From: Nostoc sp. UHCC 0302
GTDB taxonomy: Bacteria; Cyanobacteriota; Cyanobacteriia; Cyanobacteriales; Nostocaceae
NCBI RefSeq assembly: GCF_038096175.1
Contig: NZ_CP151099.1
Location: forward strand, 5,003,484-5,067,483
DNA length: 64,000 nucleotides
Reading direction: 5' to 3'
Within the stretch, counting starts at the first letter, position 1. Every line of letters begins with the position of its first letter. A program made the translations under genes and the position numbers. The notes beneath the pieces were generated by a model. The model ran no database searches. It was not told the DNA's origin and was given only the letters and a program-made list of their open reading frames with translations. Below are positions 18,509 to 27,801 of this stretch, in pieces.

Positions 18509-19085
18509 GGATAATTTTTATGCCTTGCCTTAAACTTACCTAAAAAATTGTTGGAATCGGCTTATGAATTTCTAGGGGCTATTAAACCACTATAAAATGC
18601 TGAACCGTATATCACTAATTTAACTTTTCTAAGTTCGCAATTAAAAGTTTTCAAGTAACTTTAAGATACTGGAAATCAATAAACATCACAGAGGTTTATT
18701 AGTTTTCAGTAATCAATACAGAGCCGATAAGGTTATACTAAGTAGTTAGGTTTATTTATACTGCTTACTTAAAAGCAAGAAAATTGTTGATTAAGCCAAT
18801 ATTTATTTACATGAAGATGAGCATCTGTTTTATTTTTATTGCTGACTTGTTACGAATTACAAAACTCTCTATGCCCAAGAAGCACAGAGAGCTAAAGGTA
18901 GGTTACACTTCAGTTCACGCGCCCAAAGGATTTAAGATTTTCTTCATAAATCAACCCTCAGGCAGTAATTAGCTGCTAATCCTGTCATAGTATGAAACAT
19001 AAGAACACTTTTTTTGCCTGTGTTCATTGATAGTGCTTATAGAAGCCAATTTCTTAGTAAAAAAAATACTAGGGGTGTACTGTCC
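18509..19085. other. gene-free intergenic region upstream of a LuxR-type regulator
   Basis: About 580 bp are AT-rich. A 62-codon frame at 18784-18972 starts with TTG, lacks a Shine-Dalgarno sequence and matches nothing I recognise. No tRNA or strong hairpin seen. It probably holds the leader of the response regulator gene. Confidence 0.5.
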
Positions 19086-19769
19086 ATGCCCTTGACGATC
19101 CTTGTAGTGGATGACGACCTGGGCACTCGTCTATCTATTAGCGATTATCTTGAATTGTCTGGCTATTCCGTGATTACGGCTGATGATGGTCAAGAAGCTT
19201 TAGTTATGGTGGATGAGTACCATCCTGATTTGATTGTGACGGATATTGTCATGCCACGGATGAACGGTTATGAACTTGTGCGCCGGGTACGTCAACAACC
19301 AGCGTTCCGTTTATTGCCTGTAATTTTGTTAACAGCACGAACTAAGACCCAGGAAAGAATTCTGGGTTATCAATCAGGTTGTGATTTATACTTACCCAAG
19401 CCCTTTGAGTTGGAAGAGTTAGCAGCAGCAATTCGCAATCTTCTGGAGCGATCGCAAATCATTCAATCGGAGTTTCGCTTTTCTCATAAGGAAAATTCGG
19501 GGATTTCCGCTTCAACAAAAGGGGGGGATGCCCATAATTTTCTCTCGACTCAAATTCCGAAATCTCAGATGCTCTCGTCCCTAACTCACAGAGAGCAGGA
19601 AGTTCTGGAGTTATTAACTCATGGTCTTTCTAATGCCGAAATGGGTCTTCAGCTACACCTGAGTCCTCGAACAGTAGAAAAATACGTCAGCAGTTTATTG
19701 AGAAAAACTTCAACTAATAACCGAGCTGAATTAGTACGTTTTGCAATTAAGCACGGTTTAGTGGAATAA
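19086..19769 (+). CDS. NarL/LuxR-type response regulator (Ycf29-like)
   Basis: A receiver domain (residues 1-120) carries ILVVDDDLGTR (acidic pair), DLIVTDIVMPRMNGYEL (phospho-Asp), LLTART (Thr) and YLPKPFELEEL (Lys). After a Ser-rich linker comes a C-terminal helix-turn-helix: LTHREQEVLELLTHGLSNAE and LSPRTVEKYVSSLLRKTST. The length and layout resemble plastid/cyanobacterial Ycf29. ATG 19086 (MPLTILVVDD) is chosen over an upstream ATG 24 codons earlier because the family starts there. It is monocistronic; the partner kinase is not adjacent. Confidence 0.88.
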   Translation: MPLTILVVDDDLGTRLSISDYLELSGYSVITADDGQEALVMVDEYHPDLIVTDIVMPRMNGYELVRRVRQQPAFRLLPVILLTARTKTQERILGYQSGCDLYLPKPFELEELAAAIRNLLERSQIIQSEFRFSHKENSGISASTKGGDAHNFLSTQIPKSQMLSSLTHREQEVLELLTHGLSNAEMGLQLHLSPRTVEKYVSSLLRKTSTNNRAELVRFAIKHGLVE

Positions 19770-19836
19770 AAAGAGTGAGGGGTTAAGAGTAAAGAGCTAA
19801 CTCCTAAATCCTAACTCCTACCCATAAATCATAACT

Positions 19837-20322
19837 TTAGCTTATAGGCTGTTGGCTGGAAATGTATGTGACTAGACCTTCACAAGCATCAACAAGTAAA
19901 TCAATAACTTGGTTAAATCCTTCTTGACCACCATAATAGGGGTCTGGGACTTCCTTTAAGGTGTGTCGAGAGCAAAAATCGCACATCAAACGCACTTTGT
20001 GGTGATATTGCTGAGTTAGATCAAGACTGAGAATATCCTTGTAATTCTCTCGATCCATAGCCAAAATCAAATCAAAGTTTTGAAAGTCGGATTTTTCAAA
20101 CAGGCGGGCTTGACCACGTAGTTTAATTCCCAGTTTTGTACCAGCTGCGGCACTCATGCGTCGGTCAGGTGGACTACCAATGTGATAACTAGATGTACCA
20201 GCAGAGTCACAAATGACGTGATCGCTTAAGCCTGCCTGCTGAATTTGATAGTTCATTATATTTTCTGCCGATGGCGATCGGCAGATGTTACCTAAGCAGA
20301 CAAACAGCAGCTTGTAAGGCAT
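19837..20322 (-). CDS. low-molecular-weight protein-tyrosine phosphatase
   Basis: The P-loop VCLGNICRSPS (CX5R, residues 7-17) near the N-terminus and DPYYGG with the general-acid Asp near residue 126 define the LMW-PTP family. ATG 20322 (MPYKLLFVCLGN) is preferred to an upstream ATG 10 codons earlier inside a repeat-like leader. Such phosphatases often reverse BY-kinase phosphorylation in polysaccharide export, but this gene lies 11 kb from the Wzc-like gene, so a link is only possible. Confidence 0.9.
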   Translation of the reverse strand: MPYKLLFVCLGNICRSPSAENIMNYQIQQAGLSDHVICDSAGTSSYHIGSPPDRRMSAAAGTKLGIKLRGQARLFEKSDFQNFDLILAMDRENYKDILSLDLTQQYHHKVRLMCDFCSRHTLKEVPDPYYGGQEGFNQVIDLLVDACEGLVTYISSQQPIS

Positions 20323-20382
20323 AAATATTTTTTGTCCTTTGTCTTTAGTCATTTGTCACTTGTCCACAGCTAATCACCAAGG

Positions 20383-20407
20383 ACTAATGACTAATGACTA
20401 ATGACTA
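20383..20407. repeat. 7-bp short tandem repeat (actaatg)
   Basis: Three and a half perfect copies of the heptamer actaatg form a short tandemly repeated repetitive (STRR) sequence of the type found in heterocystous cyanobacteria. It overlaps the last bases of the ybaB gene. Confidence 0.7.
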
Positions 20408-20752
20408 AAATCCAGGAAGTTCCAATCCACTTGTCAAGTCTTCCATGCGTTCCCGCATTGTTGCTGTGGACTTGTTATAGGCGTCTTTCATGGCCACTGT
20501 TACAAGATCGGAAAGTACTTCTGCACCTTCCCCTAAAGCTTCTGGGGAAATCTCCACCCGCTTAGGTTCTTGGTTGCCGCTAACAATTACCTTTACCAGT
20601 CCACCGCCAGACTCTCCTTTAATCTCCATTTGCTCCAATTCTTCTTGGAGTCGCTTTGCGCCTTCTTGAACTTGCTGTGCTTTTTTAAAAGCTTCGGCCA
20701 ATTCCTTCATTTTTCCCAAGCCAAAGCCAAATCCTTGTCCTTTTCCTGTCAT
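20405..20752 (-). CDS. YbaB/EbfC nucleoid-associated protein
   Basis: The 115-residue protein has [40 protein letters not shown] and [20 protein letters not shown], the YbaB fold. It binds DNA as a dimer. In Nostocales it often lies close to murB/murC, as here. Its stop codon lies within an STRR of actaatg heptamers shared with the intergenic gap to the phosphatase gene. Confidence 0.93.
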   Translation of the reverse strand: MTGKGQGFGFGLGKMKELAEAFKKAQQVQEGAKRLQEELEQMEIKGESGGGLVKVIVSGNQEPKRVEISPEALGEGAEVLSDLVTVAMKDAYNKSTATMRERMEDLTSGLELPGF

Positions 20753-21047
20753 AATTGATTGTCCGCGTTTGCGTTGAATAACAAATCAAATTCAATTATA
20801 GATGCGGCGAGCAATTTGCCTCTTTTTTTACCAATAATTAATGCATCATAAGGTAGGGAGTAGGGAGTAGTAGCCCGACCAGGCTAAAATGATGGAATGG
20901 ATAATTGCGGGAAAACCCTATTTTTAAGGAAAAATACGAATTTTATAGTGCACTATTTTAATCCGGTCACGCCAGTAGGGAGTGGGGAGTAGAGAGTAGG
21001 GCATTAGTTATTTCTCCCCTGCTCCCTCATTTCCCACTCCCCACTCC

Positions 21048-22049
21048 CTATCCACAAGCACCTTGGAATTCTCCAATCATTTTGACTTCTGGTTCTAGCC
21101 AAATAGACCAATGTTCTTGTACTTGGTGTTGAATGTGACTAATAAGACAAAATATATCACTAGCCTTTGCCCCACCACGATTTACGATGAAATTGGCATG
21201 AAGTTGTGCTACCTGTGCGCCACCAATTTGGTAACCTTTTAGACCAGTTTGTTCAATTAACCACCCAGCGCTATAAGGTTTGGGATTGCGGAACACACTG
21301 CCACAACTGGGGAAGTTGTATGGTTGGGTAGTCAAGCGATGCTTTTTATGTTGCTTGGTGATTGCTACCACTTGTGCTGGATCAGCACCTGGTGCTAATT
21401 GCAAGGTAGCTTGAGTAACTATGTATTTGCTACCTTGCAGTAATGAAGTGCGGTATTTGTAACCTAACTGTTCAGGGGTAAGAGTTTCTAAAGTACCATC
21501 GGGTGCAAGTACCTGAGCGCTAACTAACATATCTGCGATACAGCTATTATGCGCTCCGGCATTCATGACGACAGCACCCCCAACAGTTCCAGGGATACCA
21601 ACAGCCCACTCTAGTCCTTGCCACCCCAGTGCTGCTGCCTCCCATGCTAAGCTGGGAATCGATTCGCCAGCAGCAACAGTTAATTGACCTGTGTTTGGGT
21701 CAAAATGACTGTGCCGGAGATGACGAGTAGCAATTATTAAGCCTGATATCCCGCGATCGCTCACCAACAAGTTAGAACCTGCTCCCAGTATTGTCGCTGT
21801 TAGCTCACGTTCTTTTGCGTACTTAAGACTCGCTTGCAGCGCTTCTAAGTTTCGGGGGGCAACGTACCATTGGGCTGCTCCCCCAACCCTGTAGGAAGTA
21901 AACGCTGACAAGGAAGCTTGGGGCTTGATCACACAATCAGTGCCGGGTAAATAAATCACCTCGCTATTAACCGAATTAGCTGTTTCTTGTTTCCTTGTAT
22001 TCAAAGCAGAAACCGTGCAGGCGTTTCCAGCTGCCTGGGAAATTGTCAT
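21048..22049 (-). CDS. murB: UDP-N-acetylmuramate dehydrogenase
   Basis: The 333-residue FAD enzyme shows [18 protein letters not shown] and [18 protein letters not shown] (FAD-binding), [43 protein letters not shown] and a C-terminal EPEVKMIG with the catalytic Glu. It reduces UDP-GlcNAc enolpyruvate to UDP-MurNAc. The Cys in SCGSVF may replace the usual Ser proton donor segment (family members have GSxFKNP). It is 116 bp downstream of murC on the same strand and likely co-transcribed. Confidence 0.95.
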   Translation of the reverse strand: MTISQAAGNACTVSALNTRKQETANSVNSEVIYLPGTDCVIKPQASLSAFTSYRVGGAAQWYVAPRNLEALQASLKYAKERELTATILGAGSNLLVSDRGISGLIIATRHLRHSHFDPNTGQLTVAAGESIPSLAWEAAALGWQGLEWAVGIPGTVGGAVVMNAGAHNSCIADMLVSAQVLAPDGTLETLTPEQLGYKYRTSLLQGSKYIVTQATLQLAPGADPAQVVAITKQHKKHRLTTQPYNFPSCGSVFRNPKPYSAGWLIEQTGLKGYQIGGAQVAQLHANFIVNRGGAKASDIFCLISHIQHQVQEHWSIWLEPEVKMIGEFQGACG

Positions 22050-22165
22050 TTTTACTTTATATTGGTAAAATTTTTACATTCTTTTACCGTAAAAATACGG
22101 CATTATGATAAATCAATGGAACCGTTGCTAAATAGGCACTTTGCTGAGCAATAAAACTTAGCAAC

Positions 22166-23629
22166 TTAGGATGTAGCTTTAGCAGGCTCACAAAGAGTTG
22201 TAATTACTTCGGGAATCACTTGGTTTAAGTTACCCGCTCCCAGGAATAGCGCCAAGTCTCCTGGGCGCAATGTTTGCAGCAAGAATTTGCATACTGAGGG
22301 TAAACTTGCTTGATAAACTACCTGTGGATGTTGCTTAGCAACTTCCGCTGCCAGATGTTCACCACTAATTTGCCCTAAATTTGGTTCTCCTGCACTATAA
22401 ATATCAGTCAGTACAACTAAATCAGCATGAGTAAAGGACTGAGCAAATTCTTCTAAAAAGGTTAGCGTGCGGCTATAGCGATGGGGTTGGAAGATGGCAA
22501 CAACTCTTTGCCCTGGTCTTGCTTGTAAACGTGCTGCGGCAAGAGTAGCACGGATCTCACTGGGGTGATGGGCGTAGTCATCTATGAAGGTAATACCATC
22601 CACTTCACCCCGAAGTTCAAAGCGGCGTCTTGCGCCTTCAAAGGTGGCAATACCTTTAGCAATTGTTCCAAATTCTAAGCCCAAGGCTCGACCAACAGCC
22701 ACTGCTGCTAGGGCATTACTGAGATTGTGCCGACCAAGCAGTCGCAATTTCAATACGCCCAAAGCTTTGCCTCGTTCCCAAACTAGTGCTGTAGTGCCAT
22801 CAGCACGAAAGTCAATATTAGTAACGGTGTAGTCAGCGTCGGTCTCTGAGTGTAAGCTGTAGCTCAAGGTTGGTTGCAGGCGATCGCGTACTGTAGCACA
22901 GTCAATACTACCGATCAATGTCTTACAACTCTTGGCAAATGTCTGAAAGATATCAATTACTTCTTCTAATGTATCGTAATGGTCAGGATGATCTAGTTCA
23001 ATATTAGTAATAATGCCAATCTCTGGAGCGTGTTTTACCAAAGAACCATCTGATTCATCTGCCTCGGCTACTAAATATTGACTTTGCCCCAACCGAGCAT
23101 TGCCTTCCCAGGCATTGACTTCGCCACCTACTAAAATCGTTGGGTCTAGATCCGCTTGCAGTAGCATATAACCAATCATGCAACTTGTGGTAGTTTTGCC
23201 ATGAGTTCCTGCTACGGCTATGCTGTAATAATCTGCAATTAAGGCTGCTAAGACATCCGAACGATGGAAAATTGGGCAGCCTAATTCTAGGGCTGCTTTG
23301 TATTCCAAATTACTTGTGTTAATTGCTGTTGAACAAATGACTTGGGGCAGTTTTGCAAGTTCAACAACAGATAATTCTTGTTGAGTATTTAATCCTAATC
23401 CATTATTTTTTGCATCAGGATGAAAGAATTCAAAATTGCTAGCTTCTTGTTTATCAAAAATATGTGATCCGATAGATTCCAAATGTCGGGTGATGTGATT
23501 AGGACGAATATCCGAACCGGAAACTGGCAAATTGCGCTTTACCAGTAAGTATGCCAGAGCAGACATACCTATACCACCAATCCCAATGAAATGAAATGGT
23601 CTACCGCTAAAATCTACAGAATTATTCAT
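22166..23629 (-). CDS. murC: UDP-N-acetylmuramate-L-alanine ligase
   Basis: The 487-residue ligase has FHFIGIGGIGMSALAYLL (UDP-MurNAc site), the ATP loop AVAGTHGKTTTSCMIGYML, TNIELDHPDHYDT and FIDDYAHHPSEIRATL. It adds L-Ala to UDP-MurNAc in the cytoplasm, the step after MurB. Gene order murC-murB is common in cyanobacteria. Start ATG 23629 gives the family-typical N-terminus MNNSVDFSGRPFHFIG. Confidence 0.97.
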   Translation of the reverse strand: MNNSVDFSGRPFHFIGIGGIGMSALAYLLVKRNLPVSGSDIRPNHITRHLESIGSHIFDKQEASNFEFFHPDAKNNGLGLNTQQELSVVELAKLPQVICSTAINTSNLEYKAALELGCPIFHRSDVLAALIADYYSIAVAGTHGKTTTSCMIGYMLLQADLDPTILVGGEVNAWEGNARLGQSQYLVAEADESDGSLVKHAPEIGIITNIELDHPDHYDTLEEVIDIFQTFAKSCKTLIGSIDCATVRDRLQPTLSYSLHSETDADYTVTNIDFRADGTTALVWERGKALGVLKLRLLGRHNLSNALAAVAVGRALGLEFGTIAKGIATFEGARRRFELRGEVDGITFIDDYAHHPSEIRATLAAARLQARPGQRVVAIFQPHRYSRTLTFLEEFAQSFTHADLVVLTDIYSAGEPNLGQISGEHLAAEVAKQHPQVVYQASLPSVCKFLLQTLRPGDLALFLGAGNLNQVIPEVITTLCEPAKATS

Positions 23630-23920
23630 TTATTACTCCTCATTACACCACACCACACCAGAATCACAAATGACACGCGTATCATAACAGGAATTTGTTT
23701 TTTACCGTAACTGCTTTTGTGTCATGTTCTTATTTAAAGCTCAATTGATTTTTCTGCTTTGGTTTGGCTTGTTCAGAATGATTTTACCTTTCGTGGAGGT
23801 TTTTGCTATTTCTAAAGTGTTCTTAAGATTATTCGGAAAATTTCCGTCACATCGGGACAGAAATTCTTGTAATGTCAAATACATATTTTGGGTTACCTTA
23901 CTGGATTTGCCTAAGATAAT

Positions 23921-24024
23921 ACATTGTTAGTGAAACTGATTTTAATTTGCATCAAGTCTAGGCGCGAATTGACTTCAATAGTACATTGGTAATGAAACTA
24001 TTTTTCAATTGCATAAACCCAGGC
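23921..24024 (+). repeat. imperfect direct repeat (61-bp period) in front of nadD
   Basis: acattgttagtgaaactgat... (23921-23963) recurs as acattggtaatgaaacta... (23982-24024), each ending in aggc. The second copy abuts the nadD start. The rest of the 23630-24032 gap contains no gene I can support. Confidence 0.55.
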
Positions 24025-24032
24025 ATAACTGG

Positions 24033-24659
24033 ATGCAGGAACTAGCAATTTTTGGTGGCACATTTGATCCAATTCATTGGGGACACCTACTTCTAGCCCA
24101 GAGAGCTTTGCATCAAGTACCTTTAAAAAAGGTAATTTGGGTGCCATCGCTAAATCCTCCTCATAAAGAAGCAGCTTTGTTTGAGCATCGTGTAGAAATG
24201 CTGCATTTAGCTACAAAAGATAATCCAGCGTTTTCTGTCTCACTGGTGGAGGTAAATCGCTCTGGGACTTCTTATGCTATTAACACCCTGTTCGACTTAT
24301 CTGCTTTTTACCCAAATACTCACTGGTACTGGATTTTAGGTTTGGATGCCTTCCAAACCTTACCCCGTTGGTATCGTGGACACGAACTAGCACAAATGTG
24401 TGATTGGTTAATTGCACCCCGACTGCTAGGTGGTGAGACTATAGCTCAAAGCGAGTTAATCTGCAAGCAAGTCGAAGAAGAATTAAAAGAGCGATCGTAT
24501 ACCATTCAGTGGCAATTCTTGAATATCCCTTTAGTAGGAGTTTCGTCAAGTCTAATTCGCAAATTTTGTGGCGAGCGCCAGTCTATACGTTATTTACTAC
24601 CGGAATCGGTCAGATTTTACATCGCTCAGAAGAACCTCTACTCAAATAAATCTGAATAA
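24033..24659 (+). CDS. nadD: nicotinate-nucleotide adenylyltransferase
   Basis: The 208-residue protein begins MQELAIFGGTFDPIHWGHLL, with the nucleotidyltransferase (T/H)xGH motif; WVPSLNPPHK and WILGLDAFQTLPRWYRG follow, and VSSSLIRKFC is the C-terminal SSTxIR-like motif. It makes deamido-NAD from nicotinate mononucleotide and ATP. ATG 24033 is preferred to TTG 24009. It lies 116 bp upstream of gap2 on the same strand. Confidence 0.92.
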   Translation: MQELAIFGGTFDPIHWGHLLLAQRALHQVPLKKVIWVPSLNPPHKEAALFEHRVEMLHLATKDNPAFSVSLVEVNRSGTSYAINTLFDLSAFYPNTHWYWILGLDAFQTLPRWYRGHELAQMCDWLIAPRLLGGETIAQSELICKQVEEELKERSYTIQWQFLNIPLVGVSSSLIRKFCGERQSIRYLLPESVRFYIAQKNLYSNKSE

Positions 24660-24775
24660 ATTATGTGTTTTTTTATTGATTCAGCACTTTATGGTTATAA
24701 GTGATCCCCCCCTTTGCGATATGATTGGGGTCAACGATATCAACTTATAGGCATAAATACAGAGGGCAAGATACT

Positions 24776-25789
24776 GTGATTAGAGTTGCAATCAACGGTT
24801 TCGGGCGTATTGGACGTAACTTTGCACGCTGTTGGGTAGGTAGAGAAAATAGCAAAATCGACCTTGTAGCTATTAATGACACATCAGACCCTAGAACCAA
24901 CGCTCATCTGCTGAAATATGACTCGATGCTAGGGAAGTTAAAGGATGCTGACATTACTGCGGATGATAACTCGATCATCGTTAACGGTAAGACCATTAAG
25001 TGCGTATCTGATCGCAACCCTGAAAACTTGCCCTGGAAAGAGTGGGAAATTGACCTAATTATCGAAGCAACGGGAGTATTTACCAGCAAAGAAGGCGCGT
25101 TGAAGCACGTGAATGCTGGAGCCAAGAAGGTTTTAATTACCGCTCCTGGTAAAAATGAAGATGGCACGTTTGTGATTGGTGTAAATCATCATGATTATGA
25201 CCACAACAAACACAATATTATTAGTAATGCCAGCTGTACTACCAACTGCTTGGCTCCCATTGCCAAGGTGTTGAATGATAAATTCGGCATCATTAAAGGT
25301 ACGATGACCACCACCCATAGCTATACAGGTGATCAGCGCTTGCTAGACGCTTCTCACCGAGATTTGCGACGGGCGAGAGCAGCAGCCATAAACATTGTAC
25401 CCACCTCCACTGGTGCGGCAAAAGCAGTGGCGCTGGTAATCCCAGACCTCAAAGGCAAGCTGAATGGTGTTGCTTTACGTGTACCTACCCCGAACGTTTC
25501 AATGGTAGATTTCGTGGTTCAGGTTGAGAAGCGTACTATTACTGAAGAAGTTAACTTAGCTCTCAAAGAAGCGGCTGAAGGCCCACTCAAAGGCATCTTG
25601 GATTACAGCGAACTACAATTGGTCTCGTCTGATTATCAAGGTAGTGACGCTTCTTCAATTATCGATGCCAGCTTGACTTTAGTCTTGGGCAATGACTTAG
25701 TGAAAGTCATGGCTTGGTATGACAACGAGTGGGGTTACAGCCAGCGAGTTCTAGATTTAGCGGAATTGGTAGCCGAGAAGTGGAATTAA
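24776..25789 (+). CDS. gap2: glyceraldehyde-3-phosphate dehydrogenase, Gap2 type (NADP-using, Calvin cycle)
   Basis: The 337-residue enzyme begins [20 protein letters not shown]. The catalytic Cys is in [12 protein letters not shown], with [20 protein letters not shown] and [18 protein letters not shown] at the C-terminus. The start is GTG 24776 with agaggg 11-16 bp upstream; the same frame is open to 24725 but the family starts at [18 protein letters not shown] after the second beta strand (not the Asp that excludes NADP) fits the Gap2 dual-cofactor type used in photosynthetic carbon fixation. Confidence 0.96.
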   Translation: MIRVAINGFGRIGRNFARCWVGRENSKIDLVAINDTSDPRTNAHLLKYDSMLGKLKDADITADDNSIIVNGKTIKCVSDRNPENLPWKEWEIDLIIEATGVFTSKEGALKHVNAGAKKVLITAPGKNEDGTFVIGVNHHDYDHNKHNIISNASCTTNCLAPIAKVLNDKFGIIKGTMTTTHSYTGDQRLLDASHRDLRRARAAAINIVPTSTGAAKAVALVIPDLKGKLNGVALRVPTPNVSMVDFVVQVEKRTITEEVNLALKEAAEGPLKGILDYSELQLVSSDYQGSDASSIIDASLTLVLGNDLVKVMAWYDNEWGYSQRVLDLAELVAEKWN

Positions 25790-25843
25790 GTAAAAAGTTA
25801 AGAGTTAAGAGTGAAGAGTGAGGAATTAAAACTCCTAACTTCT

Positions 25844-25900
25844 GTATAGACGCGTAGACGCTCGAAGAGCGGCTTCTCGTAAGAGTATAATCGCATCTCC
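25844..25900 (+). repeat. 57-bp dispersed repeat, copy A (paired with 27011-27069)
   Basis: The segment tagacgcgtagacgctcgaa, followed by gagcggcttctcgtaagag, is nearly identical to the one at 27011-27069, in the same orientation on the other side of thiL. It contains inverted pieces (gaagagcggcttctcg) able to fold. Confidence 0.7.
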
Positions 25901-25904
25901 ACTC

Positions 25905-26930
25905 CTAACTCCTAAAATGTTGAAATCCCTGGCTAAGATGCAGAACTTGGTCAGGGAATTTTTCTTGCTCATCATGTAATACTACTGTTAATCCTGGTGT
26001 AATCCTTCCAATGATCGCAGCGCCTTGGCCTAACTGTTGCACCAAATCATGGGCTGACTCTTGGGGTAAACACAGCACTAATTCAAAGTCTTCGCCACCA
26101 TATAGAGCATATTCCAGCGCTTGTTCTTGTGGCAGCCAGCGCTCAAAAGCCATTGGTAAAGGAATTTGGCTACGTTCCAAAACAGCGCCAACACTACTGG
26201 CGCGGCAGATTTGCAAAACAGCATCTGCCAAACCATCGCTGCTATCCATCCCAGCGATGGGAAAGGGGAGAGAGTGAGAATTTAAAATTTTCCAGAGGAT
26301 TGGTAAGACATCTAATCGTGGTTTGGGGCGCTGGTGTGCTTTGATTAGCAGTGTCTTTTCCTTATCGTTAAGGCTTTGCCCTAATTCGGGATGTAATAGC
26401 AATTCTAAGCCAGCACGAGAGGCTCCGTGAACACCCGTAACAACGATCGCATCCCCGACAACAGCAGCAGAACGGCGGATAATTTGATGAGGGTGAACTT
26501 GTCCGAAAGCAGTAATTGCAATAGTGGTGATCGGCGATCGCACAATATCACCCCCAACAATTGGGGTATTGTATTGTTGCAAGCATTCTGTCATTCCCTG
26601 GTATAGTCGCTCAACCCAACTCACCATGATTTCACCAGGGAGTCCCAGCCCAACAGTTATTCCCAAAGGCGAAGCGCCCATTGCTGCTAAATCTGATAAA
26701 TTTGCCGCCGCCGCCCGCCATCCAGCATCTTCTGGGGAAGTGGTGATATCACTAAAATGCACGCCATCAATCAACAAATCTGTTGTCACCACTAAAGACT
26801 GCTCTGGTGCAGACACAAGTACCGCCGCGTCATCCCCGATAATTTCTGGGGGACAAAAGTGCTGCAATTTTTCTAAAAGACCTTGTTCGCCAATATCTTT
26901 AACTTGTAGGGAAGATGATTCACTGTTCAC
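25905..26930 (-). CDS. thiL: thiamine-monophosphate kinase
   Basis: The 341-residue protein has IGDDAAVL, VVTTDLLIDGVHF, GWRAAAANLSDLAAMGASPL, VGGDIVRS, GMDSSDGLADAVLQICR and YGGEDFELVLCLP: the ThiL/PurM-type metal and nucleotide sites. It phosphorylates thiamine phosphate to the pyrophosphate. The start is GTG 26930. The gene is flanked on both sides by copies of the same dispersed repeat. Confidence 0.95.
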   Translation of the reverse strand: MNSESSSLQVKDIGEQGLLEKLQHFCPPEIIGDDAAVLVSAPEQSLVVTTDLLIDGVHFSDITTSPEDAGWRAAAANLSDLAAMGASPLGITVGLGLPGEIMVSWVERLYQGMTECLQQYNTPIVGGDIVRSPITTIAITAFGQVHPHQIIRRSAAVVGDAIVVTGVHGASRAGLELLLHPELGQSLNDKEKTLLIKAHQRPKPRLDVLPILWKILNSHSLPFPIAGMDSSDGLADAVLQICRASSVGAVLERSQIPLPMAFERWLPQEQALEYALYGGEDFELVLCLPQESAHDLVQQLGQGAAIIGRITPGLTVVLHDEQEKFPDQVLHLSQGFQHFRS

Positions 26931-27010
26931 AGTCGGTAGTCCCCAACTTTCAACTTGTTTTTCTACTTAGCACTCAGCACTAATTTGGAGATGGGGGACA
27001 AATAACTCCT

Positions 27011-27069
27011 GTACAGACGCGTAGACGCTCGAAGAGCGGCTTCTCGTAAGAGTATAATTGCGTCTCTCC
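27011..27069 (+). repeat. 59-bp dispersed repeat, copy B
   Basis: Same sequence family and orientation as 25844-25900, with only a few substitutions near both ends (gtacagacgcg for gtatagacgcg; ttgcgtctctcc for tcgcatctcc). Lies between thiL and a decayed Uma2 gene. Confidence 0.7.
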
Positions 27070-27123
27070 TAACTCAGCGCTCCTTAAGGTTAGGATAATG
27101 ATATCGTCTAGGAGTCAGTTGGG

Positions 27124-27696
27124 ATGGTCGCTACACCAGTAACTAACCTCACTTTTGAGGAGTACTTAACCTACGATGATGGCAATGGTTTTCATTATGA
27201 ACTGGTGGATGGCAAGCTGGATTTAATGAACCCACCTATGATTGAACATTTCCTAATTGCCAAGTTACTTGAGCAAGTGCTGGATGCAGAAATCAAGCGT
27301 TGTAATGCTCGTTGGCTGTGCTTTCGGGAGACTGGGGTAAGGACGGGGAGAAATAAATCTAGGTTGACTGACTTGTCTGTGGTGACGCAAGAGTAAGCTA
27401 AAGAATTGCTCAATGTATCAGCAGTTTTTGAGTCCCCTTCGCTAATGGTTGTAGAGCTAACTAGTCCAGATTCAACCAAAGGGGATTATCGTTATAAGCG
27501 GTCTGAATATGCGGCGTTGGGGGTTCCTGAGTATCGGATTGTAGATCCATTGGCAGACAAAATTACAGTGTTATTACTAGAAGAGGGACTGTACGAAGAA
27601 ACAGTTTTTACAGCCACTTAGCAGATTGTATCGCGGACTTTTCCAGAATTAGCGATCGCAGTTGACGAAGTATTGACCGCAGGCAATCTCAGTTAA
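27124..27696 (+). pseudogene. Uma2-family endonuclease gene broken by two in-frame stops
   Basis: One frame from ATG 27124 to TAA 27694 covers about 190 codons of a Uma2/DUF820 protein: TFEEYLTYDDGNGFHYELVD, RETGVRTGRNKSRLTDL (core beta strands), SLMVVELTSPDSTKGDYRYK, YRIVDPL and FPELAIAVDEVL. It is interrupted by TAA at 27394-27396 and TAG at 27619-27621, with no frameshift. Without the stops the length and motif order would be normal. Two different stop codons make programmed readthrough unlikely; inactivation is more likely. Confidence 0.8.
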
Positions 27697-27801
27697 GCTA
27701 GTATTTTTAACTTGCACCTGATTAAGCATAAGAGTTAGGAGACAGGAGTCAGGAGACAGAAGTTATTCTCCCCCACTCTTCCCATCTTCCCTACTCTGTT
27801 C

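Noticed and set aside
18784-18972. 62-codon frame before the LuxR-type regulator
   Set aside because: TTG start, no Shine-Dalgarno, no recognisable product.
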